64,000 nucleotides of DNA from Diphasiastrum complanatum (lineage: Eukaryota; Streptophyta; Lycopodiopsida; Lycopodiales; Lycopodiaceae), in the NCBI GenBank assembly GCA_029204225.1, contig CM055098.1, forward strand, positions 7,032,746 to 7,096,745, written 5' to 3'. This document shows, in pieces, positions 11,627 through 22,250 of the stretch (its first letter is position 1; each line of letters opens with the position of its first letter). A model generated the notes under the pieces. That model was not told the DNA's origin. It saw nothing but the letters and a program-made list of their open reading frames with translations, and searched no databases. The translations under genes were made by a program, and so were the position numbers.

Positions 11627-12196
11627 TGAGAGAAATAAAAGTTAGAAAGTAAATGGCTCCCCCTATGGAAGCGGCCTACATAGGGCCACAAGCATCATTA
11701 TACACAAGATCTAGCAAATATTTAGATGAATGAACTGAATCTGAATTGAATGGACTTCTAGCATGTTTGTTGATAATACAGCTTTCACAAAGAGAAGTCG
11801 ATTTGCTAATAGATGGTAGATCTTGCACTATATTCATATTCAACATTTGTTGAATACTTTTGAAATTCAAATGGCCTAGTCTGAAATGCCATAGCATATC
11901 AGTCGATTTGGGAGCTGAAGTATGAATACCTTGACTATATGTAGAATAGCAATGGCTTAGTTTGTAAAGGTAGCCACACCTCCTACCAAAAGCTAAAACT
12001 TTCCTAGATCTGTTAGGGATAGTGCAGCCTTTTGTATCAAATTCTACCCTATGACTAGAATCATAATTCTACTAATTGAGAGCAAAGTTTTGGTAAGATT
12101 TGGAACATGAAGAACACTGGACAAAAATTTTACATCACCTTTTTGAAATTTGATCATGACAGTTCCTTCACCCTCGATAGTATGAGATGAGGTGTC
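11627..12196 (-). pseudogene. Copia 2: pre-integrase domain and integrase start (3' portion)
   Basis: On the minus strand this continues the protease region as TIEGEGTVMIKFQKGD and LSSVLHVPNLTKTLLS, then after a frameshift the gag-pre-integrase zinc-binding region: MLWHFRLGHLNFKSIQQM with LCESCIINKHARSPF (His-His-Cys-Cys). It ends at YNDACGPM, the start of the integrase core; the following TAG is in frame. RT and RNase H are missing. The right edge at 12196 is the insertion site of copia 3; coding resumes at 13845. Confidence 0.8.
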
Positions 12197-12827
12197 TGTG
12201 AGAAATTGTCAACTAGTTTGATTTTTCGTATTTGGCACTTGAGGCCAATTTGTATTTTAGACTTAGAGATAGATATTTCAAAGTTATATTAGTCTAAATG
12301 TTTTTGAATTACCACTTTTGGAAAGTGAGGGAAAGTAAGTAGACGAGTTTGGACTCATTCAAATTTGAATGATTGGTACATTGAATCTAGTCCATATTGT
12401 GAGTAAGGTACTGGACCTAGAAGTTTCTATGGAGGGAAACCACATTCAAAATAGGGCATAGACCTGTTGTAAATAGTGTACAAGCATGGGAGAACATGAT
12501 TCTCTCTCCCTTATTTCATTTCATGCTTATATGTGAGTTCTCTTGGGTCATATATCCATTGGTGTCTTGCAATCTTGTGTGTAGAATGCATTGTTTTGTT
12601 GTGATTTGGATCCACACATGTGAAATACAATACCTTATTGTTATTGTATGGATATCAACTTTATTTTATCATATATTTGATGTTTGATCAAGATCTTGTT
12701 GAGTTTGCATCTCTTTCATCAAGTAGATGTTGATTTTCTACATTGTCAATGGTGCTAATTGTGTTGTCATTCATAACCAAAGATCAAGAGATGATTTTGG
12801 ATCTTAGTGATTAACAAAATCTTCACA
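12197..12827 (+). repeat. 5' LTR of copia 3
   Basis: It starts TGTGAGAAATTGTC and ends TCTTCACA, directly before the primer site. Its right half is repeated at 13558-13844, and it aligns with the reverse complement of the copia 8 LTRs (same termini, same CATTGGTG/CTTGCAAT blocks). The TATA of the copia 8 LTRs is not preserved at the matching position. Confidence 0.85.
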
Positions 12828-12840
12828 TGGTATCAGAGCT
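12828..12840 (+). promoter_or_regulatory. Primer-binding site of copia 3
   Basis: TGGTATCAGAGCT directly follows the LTR CA end and is complementary to the 3' end of initiator tRNA-Met. Confidence 0.9.
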
Positions 12841-13433
12841 ATTGTTGCAGGTTATGGAAGGATTGGCCATATTTAGCAAGGATTTGGAGGAATTACCAAT
12901 TCTAGAGTGTGCTAGATTGATTAATATATTTCTACAAAAAAATCAAGCATTTTACATATGTAGAATTGATTTTTTGTAGGTCAAAACTCAATTTAGGTTT
13001 ATGAACTTAAAGTAGGCCGATTTCACAAGTGCTTTACTGGATTTGGCTGATTTTAATTGAATTAGGAAAGCTTCATTGGAGGCTACAAGATTCTATATCA
13101 AGTTTTTGACAATTGCATGTAGAAATTGGAAGATTCATTTTTTTGTGATTTTGTCAAAACCCTAATTTTGTTTGGATCTCTATTTTTTGAGGTTACTGGA
13201 CTTCAATAGAGTGTGTTTCAATCTTCAAAAGTGTCAAGATTCATTAGATTGTGGGTGGATCATAGTTTGATCAAGATTTCTTCATTCTATGTGTTGATTT
13301 GCTAGTTATAGTGCTAGAAGAGAATTGAGAGGTTCCATGTCTTTGTGATTTCTTTTTGGAACCATTTGTTGTTATTCAAAAGAGTGCTTTGTGCATTGGA
13401 ACAAGTTGAAAGAGAGGATCAGGTCACTTCAAC

Positions 13434-13556
13434 ATGGCTACAAATGGAAGCTTTATGATGGAGAGCAATGATAGGCTTACCTCATCAAACTACTCTACAT
13501 GGAAGGTGAGAATGGAATCACTTCTTGAGATGCATGAGTTGTGGATATTGTCGTAG
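13434..13556 (+). pseudogene. Copia 3 gag N-terminus
   Basis: The ATG frame contains DRLTSSNYSTWKVRMESLLE, the N-terminal gag signature (DUF4219-like start) also seen in copia 8 (minus, 56234) and, diverged, in copia 9 (61465). It ends after 40 codons at the junction with the 3' LTR remnant; a +1 shift would extend it by a few residues. It is a non-functional leftover of an internal deletion. Confidence 0.8.
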
Positions 13557-13557
13557 G

Positions 13558-13844
13558 TGTTGGTGCACTATAGTGATGATATCTTGCAATCTTGTGTGTA
13601 GAATGCATTGTTTTGTTGTGATTTGGATTCACACGTGTGAAATAAAGTACCTTACTATTATTTTATGGATATCAACTTCATTTTATCATATATTTGATGT
13701 TTAATCAAGATCTTGTTGAGTTTTCATCTCTCTCATCAAGTAGATGTTGATTTTCTACATTGTCAATGGTGCTAATTGTGTTGTCATTCATAACCAAAGA
13801 TCAAGAAATGATTTTGAATCTTAGTGATTAAAAAAAATTTCACA
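13558..13844 (+). repeat. Truncated 3' LTR of copia 3
   Basis: This is a direct copy of the distal part of the LTR at 12197-12827, beginning in GGTGCACTAT and ending TTTCACA. Its U3 half is missing, and gag sequence is joined straight to it. Together with the intact 5' LTR this points to a deletion from gag into the 3' LTR. Confidence 0.85.
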
Positions 13845-14562
13845 TTGTCTCCTAATTGCACAACTCCAGAATTGGTGAATGATTTGTAATCTTGAAACCA
13901 GTCATGGTGGTAAGTCATATGTTGCATTGTTTCCGAGTCCAAATACCAGGAATAGATATCCTGCAGGTCTCCAACTTTGGTCATGAACTGCTTCATCTTC
14001 CTCTTGTGGCTGGATCGAGTGATTGATAGTTGCAACATTTGCTTGGTGTTGGAACTGCTTCTTTTTTACATTGTTGTATTTCAATGTCCAACAATCCTTA
14101 ATAATGTGACCAATCCTCCTACAATATTTACAAAATAGTTTTTGTCTTGGCTGGAATAATGAAGTCTCTGAATTTAATCTAGACTGCATGTTGCTCTTTT
14201 TGTCAAGATAGTCTGACTTTGTAGATCTCTTGGATCTAAACTTCTGATTTTTCTTTGAGAATAGGACTTGAAGATCTAATCCTAAGCTTAGCTGGACGAG
14301 GATCCATTTCGTCTGATCTCTTCTTGAAGTAGCATCGAAATTACTCTTGTCAAAGTGAGATGTTGTTGGGTCGAAATTGCCATGACCCAATTTTCACAAG
14401 CTTTAGGTAGACTCGATAATAGATCATTACTGCATCGAAATCTACAATGACTGGGCCAGTTGAAGTCATCTGCTCCATGAGATTTTTTAATGTGTTGAGA
14501 TGGCTCGAAATATTTTCTGCATCAAAGATTCTTAATGTAAAGAATTTCTTTTTACGCCATGT
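13845..14562 (-). pseudogene. Copia 2: gag zinc knuckle and protease (5' portion)
   Basis: Minus-strand reading gives a gag helix-rich segment (SSHLNTLKNLMEQMTS), one CCHC knuckle (CKYCRRIGHIIKDC) and, in another frame, a retropepsin segment (WYLDSETMQHMTYHHDWF). The protease keeps Asp-Ser, but Glu replaces the Gly of the usual DSGAT. At 13845 it is cut by copia 3 and continues at 12196. At 14562 gag is cut by the LTR-like sequence that follows, so the 5' LTR of copia 2 is not seen. Confidence 0.8.
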
Positions 14563-15110
14563 TGTAACGGCTTAAAGTTATTTAGTTCTAAGCCCTAAGT
14601 CTAGAACATCGGAACTTAAGCTAGTCTAAGTAAGTCCAATTTAAGTTAGTTTAGTTGTTTATGGTTCACTAGAAGTTTGTCCCATGGAACCAATGTAATT
14701 AAAAGTTAAGTTAAGCCTATGTGGCCTACTTGTCCCATAGTGCCTTTTTGTAAGTGACCACCACTCCAAGTATATATAGGAGTGGAAGAGTCCATTTTGC
14801 CAGAAGAATCTCATTTGCATAATAGAGCTTTTTCTTCTTCCATTGAGAGTTCTCCTCTGTGATGTTCTTATAGTTGTTACACTTTGTGTATTATAATTTC
14901 ACAAGTAGGTTAAGCCTTTGTGAAGTTGGATTTTAGGTTAAGCTATCATTATGGGTTTAGATGCTAAGTAGAGAAAAGAGAGAAGAGTGGATCTTGCCCT
15001 GAGAATACTCACCCTATGCTTGCTAGTAGGAAGAAGCCTTAGCATCGACTAGATGGAGGAGAGCCATAGTCCTGCTAGAAGGAGCCTTAGCTGGAATAGA
15101 TGCTAAAGAG
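14563..15110 (+). repeat. Probable LTR with TATA box, unassigned
   Basis: The sequence begins TGTTGTAACGGC exactly where copia 2 gag is interrupted and contains TATATATAGGAG at about 14771 followed by a pyrimidine-rich leader (TTTTTCTTCTTCC). This is the layout of an LTR promoter. No partner LTR or target duplication was found, and it does not match the 3' LTR at 15644, so it is not clearly part of gypsy C. The region from about 14960 to 15110 holds a weak duplication around CCTTAGC but no gene. Confidence 0.4.
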
Positions 15111-15118
15111 CTAACAAA

Positions 15119-15600
15119 GTGGCACGTGATTGTATCCGTAGTGCTCTGAATAGAACTAAGCACTATGCCGATTTTAAGAGGGCTCCCAGAGATTTTAAAG
15201 TTGATGACTGGGTATATTTTAGAATTCCAATAGATTCTAAGACTATTCATACGGGTAAATATTATAGGTTGTCTACCAGATATTGTGGACCGTTTCGAAT
15301 TATAAGAAAAAATTGGCTCTTTCGCTTATGAACTTGACCTTCAAGATAAGTCACCCAATGTTTCATGTAAGCCGGTTAAAATTAAGTTTACGTGAAGGTG
15401 ATGAAGTTGGATCTAAAGAGGATCTTACCCACTTGGAAGATTTATTGCTTAGTGCACTTTTAGAACCTAAAAAAGTGCTCAGAAATAGAGATAAACGATT
15501 GAGAAATCATTCTATCTCTGAGTGCTTCATTAGGTGGAAGGATCAGACTGATGATGATAATTCGTGAGAAATGGTTGAAAGCATGAAAAAAAACTTTCCT
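15119..15600 (+). pseudogene. Gypsy C integrase C-terminus and chromodomain-like tail
   Basis: The first frame (15119-15331) contains HYADFKRAPRDFKVDDWVYF and GKYYRLSTRYCGPFRI, the conserved GPF/Y module of Ty3/gypsy integrases. After a frameshift it continues with HPMFHVSRLKLSL and a chromodomain-like DKRLRNHSISECFIRWK to about 15567. The catalytic core upstream is missing. It is related to the minus-strand gypsy B tail. The polypurine tract and LTR follow directly. Confidence 0.85.
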
Positions 15601-15630
15601 AGTTTTCACTTTTGAGGATAGAATTAGTTC

Positions 15631-15643
15631 AAGGGGCGGAGAA
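15631..15643 (+). promoter_or_regulatory. Polypurine tract of gypsy C
   Basis: AAGGGGCGGAGAA immediately precedes TGTTACGTCC. Its position right after the chromodomain end of pol is canonical for the plus-strand primer and marks the 3' LTR start. Confidence 0.8.
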
Positions 15644-16030
15644 TGTTACGTCCATGTCCAGTATGTGGGATTCAAAATAATTCTTGACATGGATAGCCGA
15701 TACTCCAGTGCATAAGGTTATTAGGTATGCCACATCATTCCAGACTTGGCTAATAATGTCATCAATAGTCTTATGAGGGCCCATGTACTCTAATTGGACC
15801 TTTGGAGCTTTTGCATGGTGATTGACATCTTTTGTGCAAGAATAGGAGGTCAAATACTTTTGATAGGATTGGAGGGATCCTAGAGAGAATATTTTCTAGC
15901 TTTTGGAGATTATATAACCTATTGGAACTCGAGTATCTCTCATTATTTTTTATGATTTTAGAAGCAAAAATCCCTTCCTCTCTTGCATTCAATCACCTTG
16001 TCTTGGGGGTGAAGTGGTTAGGGCTTTGAC
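15644..16030 (+). repeat. 3' LTR of gypsy C, right end uncertain
   Basis: It starts TGTTACGTCCATGTCC at the polypurine tract. GATTATATAACC at about 15905 is a possible TATA, followed by CTCTCATT-type leader sequence. No second copy is in the window, so the right end is a guess. Small minus-strand ORFs here have no recognisable domain. Confidence 0.5.
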
Positions 16031-17437
16031 TTGCCATTTCCTATTGGTTGGGTTCTCACAACCAATGTCAATCTCTCCTTGTATCTAGATCTTGCTTCAC
16101 TCCAAAGATGAAGAACTCCAAGACTTGAGCAAACTCCCTCCATGAGCTTCAAAAACACTTGAAAGCACTCAAGGACTCCACAAAAAAAAACTCAAACACA
16201 ATGGATTTGTGTGAAACTATGTGGCTATGGCACCAAAATCTCATATCTAGATCACAACAATGCAAAAATCATGAATTTTTGATGATCTAGGCTAGTTGTG
16301 AGCCTTCCTTGGCATGTCTCACCAGGTTAGGTGCCCTACCCACCTTTATTTGAATGCCAATAACTTTTTCAAGACAATTTCTTTTGGCTTGAAAATAATT
16401 GCATTTCAAACTAGACTTCACTAGTTTTCCAACAAGCAATCATACACTAGATTTGGATCTACCTTGGAGAAACACCAACCATCCAAATTTTGGTGATCTC
16501 ACACCTTCCTGATCACCTTAGTTTGTACACTACCCATCATGGATCAATCCATCATGATTTTGACCCCTTTTGATCTCAAAATCCACTTGATTGCAAACTA
16601 TGTCCAAACTGGCTCTCAAAACCTTGTTTTTTTCAAGCAATCTCACAACAAGCTTGATACATTCAATCCATCCTCCATCCTTGGGCTGGATCTGAAATCT
16701 CAAAAAGTGTGATTCTTCTCTCTCATTAAGATGTGTGCTTCAAAGATCTAGATCCACTTAGTAAGATCTTGATCACAAAGGAGAAATCAATCTCTCTACC
16801 AATGTCAACCAACTTGAGCTACTAGATCTTGCCTTTTACAAATGAAGGAACTCCAAGATAATTTCAATCACACACTATACATGAACTCCACACACCTCTA
16901 TGACTCTATTTCAAGCCAAAAAACACTCAAGAACTATGATTAGGAGAAACTATGATACTAGGATCTAAAAATTTCATCTAGAACTCTCAAAATCCCATCT
17001 AGAACTCTCAAAACCTAGATTGACAAGGCAAACTTTGAGTTTTTTTATACAACCACCAATATTTGGTGCTCTTTGGCAAAATTCACCAGGTTGGGTGCCC
17101 AACCTACCTCCAAAAAAATGCCAATAACTTGATTTGCAGTGAACCAATTCACATGAGATCTCTTGCACCTAAATCTACTCAAATAGCTTTCCAACAAGTA
17201 TATGCTTGCACAATCTGGATAACCACATAGGACACAATAAATCCTCAAAGTGGGGATATCCCACACATGCTATGAGCAAATTAATTTGTACTATACTTCT
17301 CAGATCCAAATAATTATGATTTTTTACCCCTCTTGATGCCAAAAATCCTTGGAAGCGAGTTGAGATTCTCTACCACCCTCTTAGCCTTGATTTTCACTCT
17401 CGAATCTTGATCATAGATGCATTTCATCACACCTTAA
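16031..17437. other. Non-coding stretch, probably leader of a minus-strand element
   Basis: No coding domain is seen on either strand. On the minus strand it lies directly after a primer site and LTR (17438-18228), so it is likely the leader and degraded internal region of that element. An ACCAGGTTAGGTGCCC...ATGCCAATAACT segment at about 16320 recurs, diverged, at about 17087, and CTAGAACTCTCAAAA is tandemly repeated near 16979. Confidence 0.4.
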
Positions 17438-17450
17438 GTGACTCATACCA
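17438..17450 (-). promoter_or_regulatory. Degenerate primer-binding site (minus strand)
   Basis: On the minus strand TGGTATGAGTCAC follows ACACA, resembling TGGTATCAGAGC directly after an LTR CA end. It supports a minus-strand 5' LTR at 17451-18228. Confidence 0.5.
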
Positions 17451-18228
17451 TGTGTACTTTTCACACGTGTGAGGACTCACAAATCAATGTGTTTGATCTT
17501 CTAAGGTGGGTGTGATTGTACATGAAACTATCACTTAATTGTACAAGCAATCTTCCAAGACAATTTTTAAAACAAGAGCACACAAGCATTCATTAATGAT
17601 CATCCACACTTTCTCACTCAAACAAAACACTTAGCATGGAAAAAAATAAGTCCCAAACACATACAAAGAGTGAGAGAGAATCCTTGCTCTCTGGTAGAGA
17701 GAAAATAGAAGAGAAACACTCCAAGATTGTGATTAACTCTCAAAAACCATATGTACAATGAGAGAGCTCTTCCATATAGTACTAGCACGAGATCTAGCAT
17801 GAGGAAATGCTCTATAATGATTGGACCCCATTGATTGCCTTTCTACATCATGATTGGACCCCTAGATTTGCACCTCTCATCATGATTGGACCTCATGATT
17901 TCCACCTCACAATTTGATTGGGCCTCATGTCGTGATGTGCACTTGTAAACATGATTGGTCCACATGTAATGCACCTCTTAAAGTGATTGGCCTTGTGTTC
18001 TACCCCTCTAGATGTGATTGGGCCAAATGGATGCATTTCAATCCTAACATTATGTGACAAATGTCAGTATCTCACTAGAACTCAAGTTTGAGGCCTATTG
18101 ACTATTCAAACTCAACATTAATGAACTAAAATAATTAGGCCTCCCATCCACACGTGGGAAATACTCCACAATATTTACATATGTACATGAAATTATAACC
18201 CTTAGAGTGTGGAAATATGCAATTCACA
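17451..18228 (-). repeat. Minus-strand 5' LTR with strong promoter layout
   Basis: On the minus strand it starts TGTGAATTGCATATT at 18228, the same TGTGAA start as the copia 3/8 LTR lineage, and ends GTACACA before a primer-like site. It holds a seven-unit CCAAT array (17818-18024), a TATA-like ACTATATGG at about 17771-17779 and a CT-rich leader below it. No partner LTR was found. The element body downstream (below 17438) is not recognisable. Confidence 0.55.
17818..18024 (-). promoter_or_regulatory. Phased array of seven CCAAT boxes
   Basis: On the plus strand TGATTGG recurs at about 17818, 17851, 17883, 17915, 17952, 17984 and 18015, i.e. CCAATCA on the minus strand every 31-37 bp (mostly 32, about three DNA turns). 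The nearest box is about 40 bp upstream of the TATA-like element at 17771-17779 on the minus strand. CCAAT boxes bind NF-Y; enhancer function is inferred. Confidence 0.6.
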
Positions 18229-18520
18229 TCAGAGACAATTGACATAGACACTCTGGATGGTAAAGGAATGCCATCCCATGGACTTGGTTCTAATTAAAAA
18301 TAACAATATAACAACACATGGGCACAATGTTGTAGAATGCATCTTGTCAAGACTCGGAACAAACATCATCAAGAAAAATATTTTAAAAAGGTATAATACC
18401 TCAAACTGTTGAGGAGCTTCCAAGACAGTACAATGGAGACGTAGTGTTTGAACTTCCCCCTAGTTTTGGATAGACAGGTAGAATAGATGGTATAGAGCAG
18501 AGATATGATGGGCATGTTTG
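18229..18520. other. Unassigned spacer
   Basis: There is no recognisable domain. A purine run (AACTAGGGGGAAGT on the minus strand, about 18450) looks like a polypurine tract but is not followed by an LTR TG. The 64-codon minus-strand frame here is hydrophobic and not protein-like. Confidence 0.4.
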
Positions 18521-19625
18521 GACTAAATCAACAACAACTAACATTGTAGGGCTCTCGCCTATCACTGTTGGGAGAGAGGGAGGAAGAATAAATGATGAAC
18601 ACGAATGAGAAATGAACTTGAATAGAAAATGTTCGTGCGCAACGGAATGAGTTAAATGACTCTCTCCCTAAGCATGACTATGCCTATCAGAATGAACAGA
18701 ACTTTAGTGATAGAAATCACAGTCATTCTAGGTTACGTAGCCAAACATTTAAATGGATGAAGTGCTAGATGAATAATTTGTCGCGAATTGCAAGACAAAT
18801 TATCTGTCACGAATGATTCGCGAAGAGCTTGACTGTGCTCGACTGATAATTAGTCACGAATTATTTGCGAAAGACAAGACTAAAAGTTAATCGTCTATTA
18901 CCAGAAAGAGCAACTAGAAAGATCAAACAGAATGAAGAATAAGCATAGCAATATTGACAGATCTAAAATGCAGAACATATGAACTGTGTCGAATTAAGTA
19001 TATCAAGTATACAAGTCGATAATGCAGTAGAGCACAAGATTGTAGCAGACGAAACCGCGTGCCCTACAAAGTTTATTTCTGTCTGTAATGAGGAATGGAA
19101 CCTCCTTCACTTGTTCTAGACTTATCTTGCTTCATCAGAATTCATCATCATAGAATACGCAGATGGTATCCAATATATATACATAATATTACAGGTGTGT
19201 AGATGCGAAAGTACAGAGTGGATGTGCTGTCTATAGGAGATCGTGGGTGGCTACAATTGTTGTCCAATCTGTTAGCGCAACTGCATGGGGTGAGCATGAA
19301 AAGGGCGCAACGTCAGCCAGTACTGAAGTGAATGTTGGTGATGACGCAAAAGTGCGTCACTCTTACGAATGGCCTTAGGATAAGATCTACAAGGTGCCTT
19401 ATCTGTTAGGTCACCTTTGGCATTCAGTAAGGTAGTGTCCCCTTTTCACCTGTCACCATGACATGTGTAAGAACACAATGTCGCGATTCATTCGTCTTTT
19501 CTTCGTCTGTGCAAATTTGCATGTAAAAAAAATGCAGATTGCGTGACAACGTTAGAAAAATATGCAGAATGAATGGAGGTAGATTAAAATTAGGATCTAG
19601 GAGAGTAGGAGGAGTAAATCCAACA
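18521..19625 (-). repeat. 3' LTR of copia 4, left end approximate
   Basis: It begins on the minus strand with TGTTGGATTTACTCC at 19625, right after the polypurine tract AAATTAAGGGAGGG (19626-19639). TATATATATTGG at about 19176 (minus) is a likely TATA. Distinctive TCGCGAATT/GTCACGAATTATT motifs in the distal half recall the LTRs of copia 6 and 7. The left end is estimated, because no partner LTR is complete. Confidence 0.55.
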
Positions 19626-19746
19626 CCCTCCCTTAATTTGGATCCGTGAATGCCTTGATATTTAGACTTAGCAATGCACAAAATATGTTGTGTGCATTAA
19701 CACTGAGTGCTTTCGTAAAAATGTCTACAACCATGTCCTACGTTTT

Positions 19747-20592
19747 TCAGTACGTTAAGCTCACTTCTCTGTCGAGAACCTTGCCCCTGATGTAGTGATA
19801 TCTTATCTCAATGTGCTTACTCCTAGAATGAAATCTAGGGTTGACCGATAAGGCAATAGCACTTTGGTTATCACAAAACAAAATTGTAGGGCTGTACTGA
19901 TACAGATTGATGTCTGACAGCAAATTTCTCAACCAAAACGCTTCCTTAATAGATTGAGAAGCAGCAATATATTCTGCTTCAGTAGAAAAAAGTGCGATAG
20001 AGGTTTGCTTACAATTGTTCCACAAAATAGGACCGCCATTGAAGAAGAATGTAAATCCAGATGTGGACTTACGATGGTTTGCATCTCCTCTCCAGCTTGC
20101 ATCAGAATATCCACTGAGTTGATGAAGATTGTCATTGTTGACATCTCCATAGCAGATGCACTGGTCCATGGTAGCTCGAATATATCTCATGACTCGAATA
20201 AGAGCCTTCCAATGGGTAATTCTAGGATTAGCCATGTATTGGCTGAGTGAGCTGACAACAAAAGAGATATCTGGCCTTGTACAGACCATTGCGTACATGA
20301 GAGATCCGAGTATCGATTGATACGGGTATTCTCTCATCTGGTCCTCTCCCTGCTTTGTCTGGGGACATTGGTCCTTTGACAAATGTAGGCCTGGATCCAT
20401 TGGTGAGTGAGCTAATTTACAATTCATCAAATTGTATATGTTAAGAACATTATGAAGATACCTCTGTTGAGTGATGTAAATCAATCGATTTGCTCTGTCT
20501 CTATGGATCTGAATTCCAAGACAGAAGTGAGCTTCGCCCAGATCAGCCATGTCAAATTCTGAGAACAGCATTTGTTTTGAATCCTTGACCAT
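19747..20592 (-). pseudogene. Copia 4: C-terminal RT and RNase H in one frame
   Basis: An uninterrupted 281-codon frame covers the RT thumb side (FDMADLGEAHFCLGIQIHRD, YQSILGSLMYAMVCTRPDI) and RNase H (GYSDASWRGDANHRKSTSG, STEAEYIAASQ, FCDNQSAIALS, FHSRSKHIEIRYHYIRGK). The RT palm with the YVDD catalytic box is absent: the frame begins just after where YVDD should be. After a stop, MVVDIFTKAL and the polypurine tract follow. The RNase H acidic residues (Asp of YSDA, Glu of TEAEY, Asp of CDNQ) are present. Confidence 0.93.
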
Positions 20593-20599
20593 ATTGGCA

Positions 20600-21535
20600 T
20601 TGTTGCTGCGTCTGATTTGTTGTCTCGAAGTGGGTCGATGATAGACATTCCTGAGCCAGAAGCTCGGATTGTCGTGTCAATGGTAGGTGATGAAGGTTCT
20701 TCTTGAGCAATATCCTTGCCTTTGAGGTCGACGAACTGATCCTCGATAATGATTGTATCCCGACTATACAAGATTTGCTGGGTATCAGGATCGTACAGCT
20801 TGTAGGTATTATTAGACAAAGCCTATCTGATCAGAATGGTCTTTAGACCTTAGAAGTCCAATTTCTTCCTTGTGTCCTTTGGGATCTGCGCATAGGCAAT
20901 GCACCCAAAAACTCTTAGGTTCTTCAAAGAAGGCTTGGAGCATGTCCACACCTCGTGGAGTGTCTTGTCTAAGAGGGCATTGGTCGAACATCTGTTCTGG
21001 ATGTAAGCTGCAGTGGAGACAGCTTCAGTCCAGAACCTCTTGGGCAACGATGCATGTGCCAGCATACACTTAGCAGATTCGACTAGAGTTCAGTTCTTCC
21101 TCTCAGCTAAGCCATTAGACTGAGGACTGTAAGGAGTGATGAATTGCTGCTCAATGCGCCAGAGATATATTCTCCACCGTTATCTGATCTTAGGGCCTTG
21201 ATCGTCCTTCCAATCTCCTTTTCTGCACGCTCCTTGAAGATCTTGAAGCAGTTGAAGGCTTATGATTTCCTCTTTATGAAGTACACCATCGTTCTTCTTG
21301 AGAATTCATCAATTATAAAATACTTGGCTTCCTTCAGCGAAGGATTTTTCATCAGGCCACAAATATCTGAATGTATAACATCTAGCAATCCTCTAGCAAC
21401 ATGCTGATGGCTTGACTTAAATGGCTTCCTAGTCTGTTTTCCAACTAGACAGTCTTGACAAGCAGGTAGCTCGACTGTTTCACGAGGATAGTCTAGATCA
21501 AGAGCAATAGATTGTCTAGACATTCATTGTACAGT
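20600..21535 (-). pseudogene. Copia 4: integrase, broken
   Basis: Pieces in order on the minus strand are the pre-integrase zinc region (CQDCLVGKQTRKPF), the integrase core start VIHSDICGLM, then RSDNGGEYISGA, a frameshift, NGLAERKN with an in-frame stop, and KRFWTEAVSTAAYIQNR with VFGCIAYAQIPKD. The linker YKLYDPDTQQILYSRDTIII ends at about 20600, where it is fused to the RT remnant. All three D,D,E residues can be seen, but frameshifts and stops separate them. An RT segment between linker and 20592 has been deleted. Confidence 0.88.
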
Positions 21536-21844
21536 AGCATAATTTAAATGACCAAGTCTATAATGCCAAAGTAAACCTTTAATTGATTGAATTGAATTAC
21601 TGAGAGCCTGACTAGAGGCAGAACAACAATGACTTAATTTATACAAGTATCCATGCCTCTTTTCGAGTGCTAGGATCTTGCCTATCCTATCAACTACTTT
21701 ACCTTGATCACATTCAAATTCTACTCTGTGTCCTAGATCTGTGATTCTGCTTACAGAGAACAGATTCGTGGATAACCTAGGTACATACAGAACTTTGGAG
21801 AGTAGTTTAGATTGATCATTTGCAAAGCATAATCTTATAGTTCC

Positions 21845-22250
21845 TTAACTTTTAATAGCTTGTGTGCTATTGTCACCAAGGTGAACAAATTTCTGGGTAC
21901 TATAAGGTGTATAGGACTTGAAACAGTCAATCAGGCTACTCATGTGCTGAGTGGCTCCGGAATTCAGGAACCAAGAACTGTCGCCAGATGCTCCTTGATG
22001 GTTGGTCATGAAGGCATCATGATCCACTTCTTGAATGGGTTGTGGAGCTTCTACAGCTGCATTTGCCACTTGATTCAACTTCCCTTTGATGTTGTTCTTC
22101 GCTTGAAGTATTCAACAGTCTTGTATTTCGTGGTTGTTTCATTTGCAGTATCTGCAGAATAGCTTCTTCTCTGTCTGCGGATTCAAATGTTCCTTGTGTT
22201 GAGTTAGTTTTTGGTCTGGCTTTGATAGCTTTGGGCCTTTCTTCTTCTTC
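21845..22250 (-). pseudogene. Copia 4: zinc knuckle and protease
   Basis: A CCHC knuckle (C-x2-C-x4-H-x4-C, near 22150) has an in-frame TGA in the position usually held by Trp. The protease frame (22078-21845) reads SSWFLNSGATQHMSSLIDCF: the catalytic Asp of the DSGAT motif is Asn. The same Asp-to-Asn change is present in copia 6. The following HLGDNST is the expected second protease segment. Confidence 0.85.

Larger units (their letters stand above)
12197..13844 (+). mobile_element. Copia 3: internally deleted Ty1/copia element
   Basis: It has a 631-bp 5' LTR (12197-12827), a primer site, a leader, the first ~40 codons of gag (13434-13556) and only the last ~287 bp of the 3' LTR (13558-13844). 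It sits inside copia 2, whose protease-to-pre-integrase frame is interrupted exactly here. Flanks GTGTC (12192-12196) and TTGTC (13845-13849) form a 5-bp target duplication with one mismatch. LTR and gag start belong to the same lineage as copia 8. Confidence 0.85.

Noticed and set aside
15629-15992. Two minus-strand ORFs of 73-74 codons
   Set aside because: They lie antisense within the gypsy C 3' LTR and show no domain.
18229-18423. 64-codon hydrophobic minus-strand ORF as a possible membrane peptide
   Set aside because: It has no upstream signal, no conservation cue and AT-rich composition that yields hydrophobic codons by chance.
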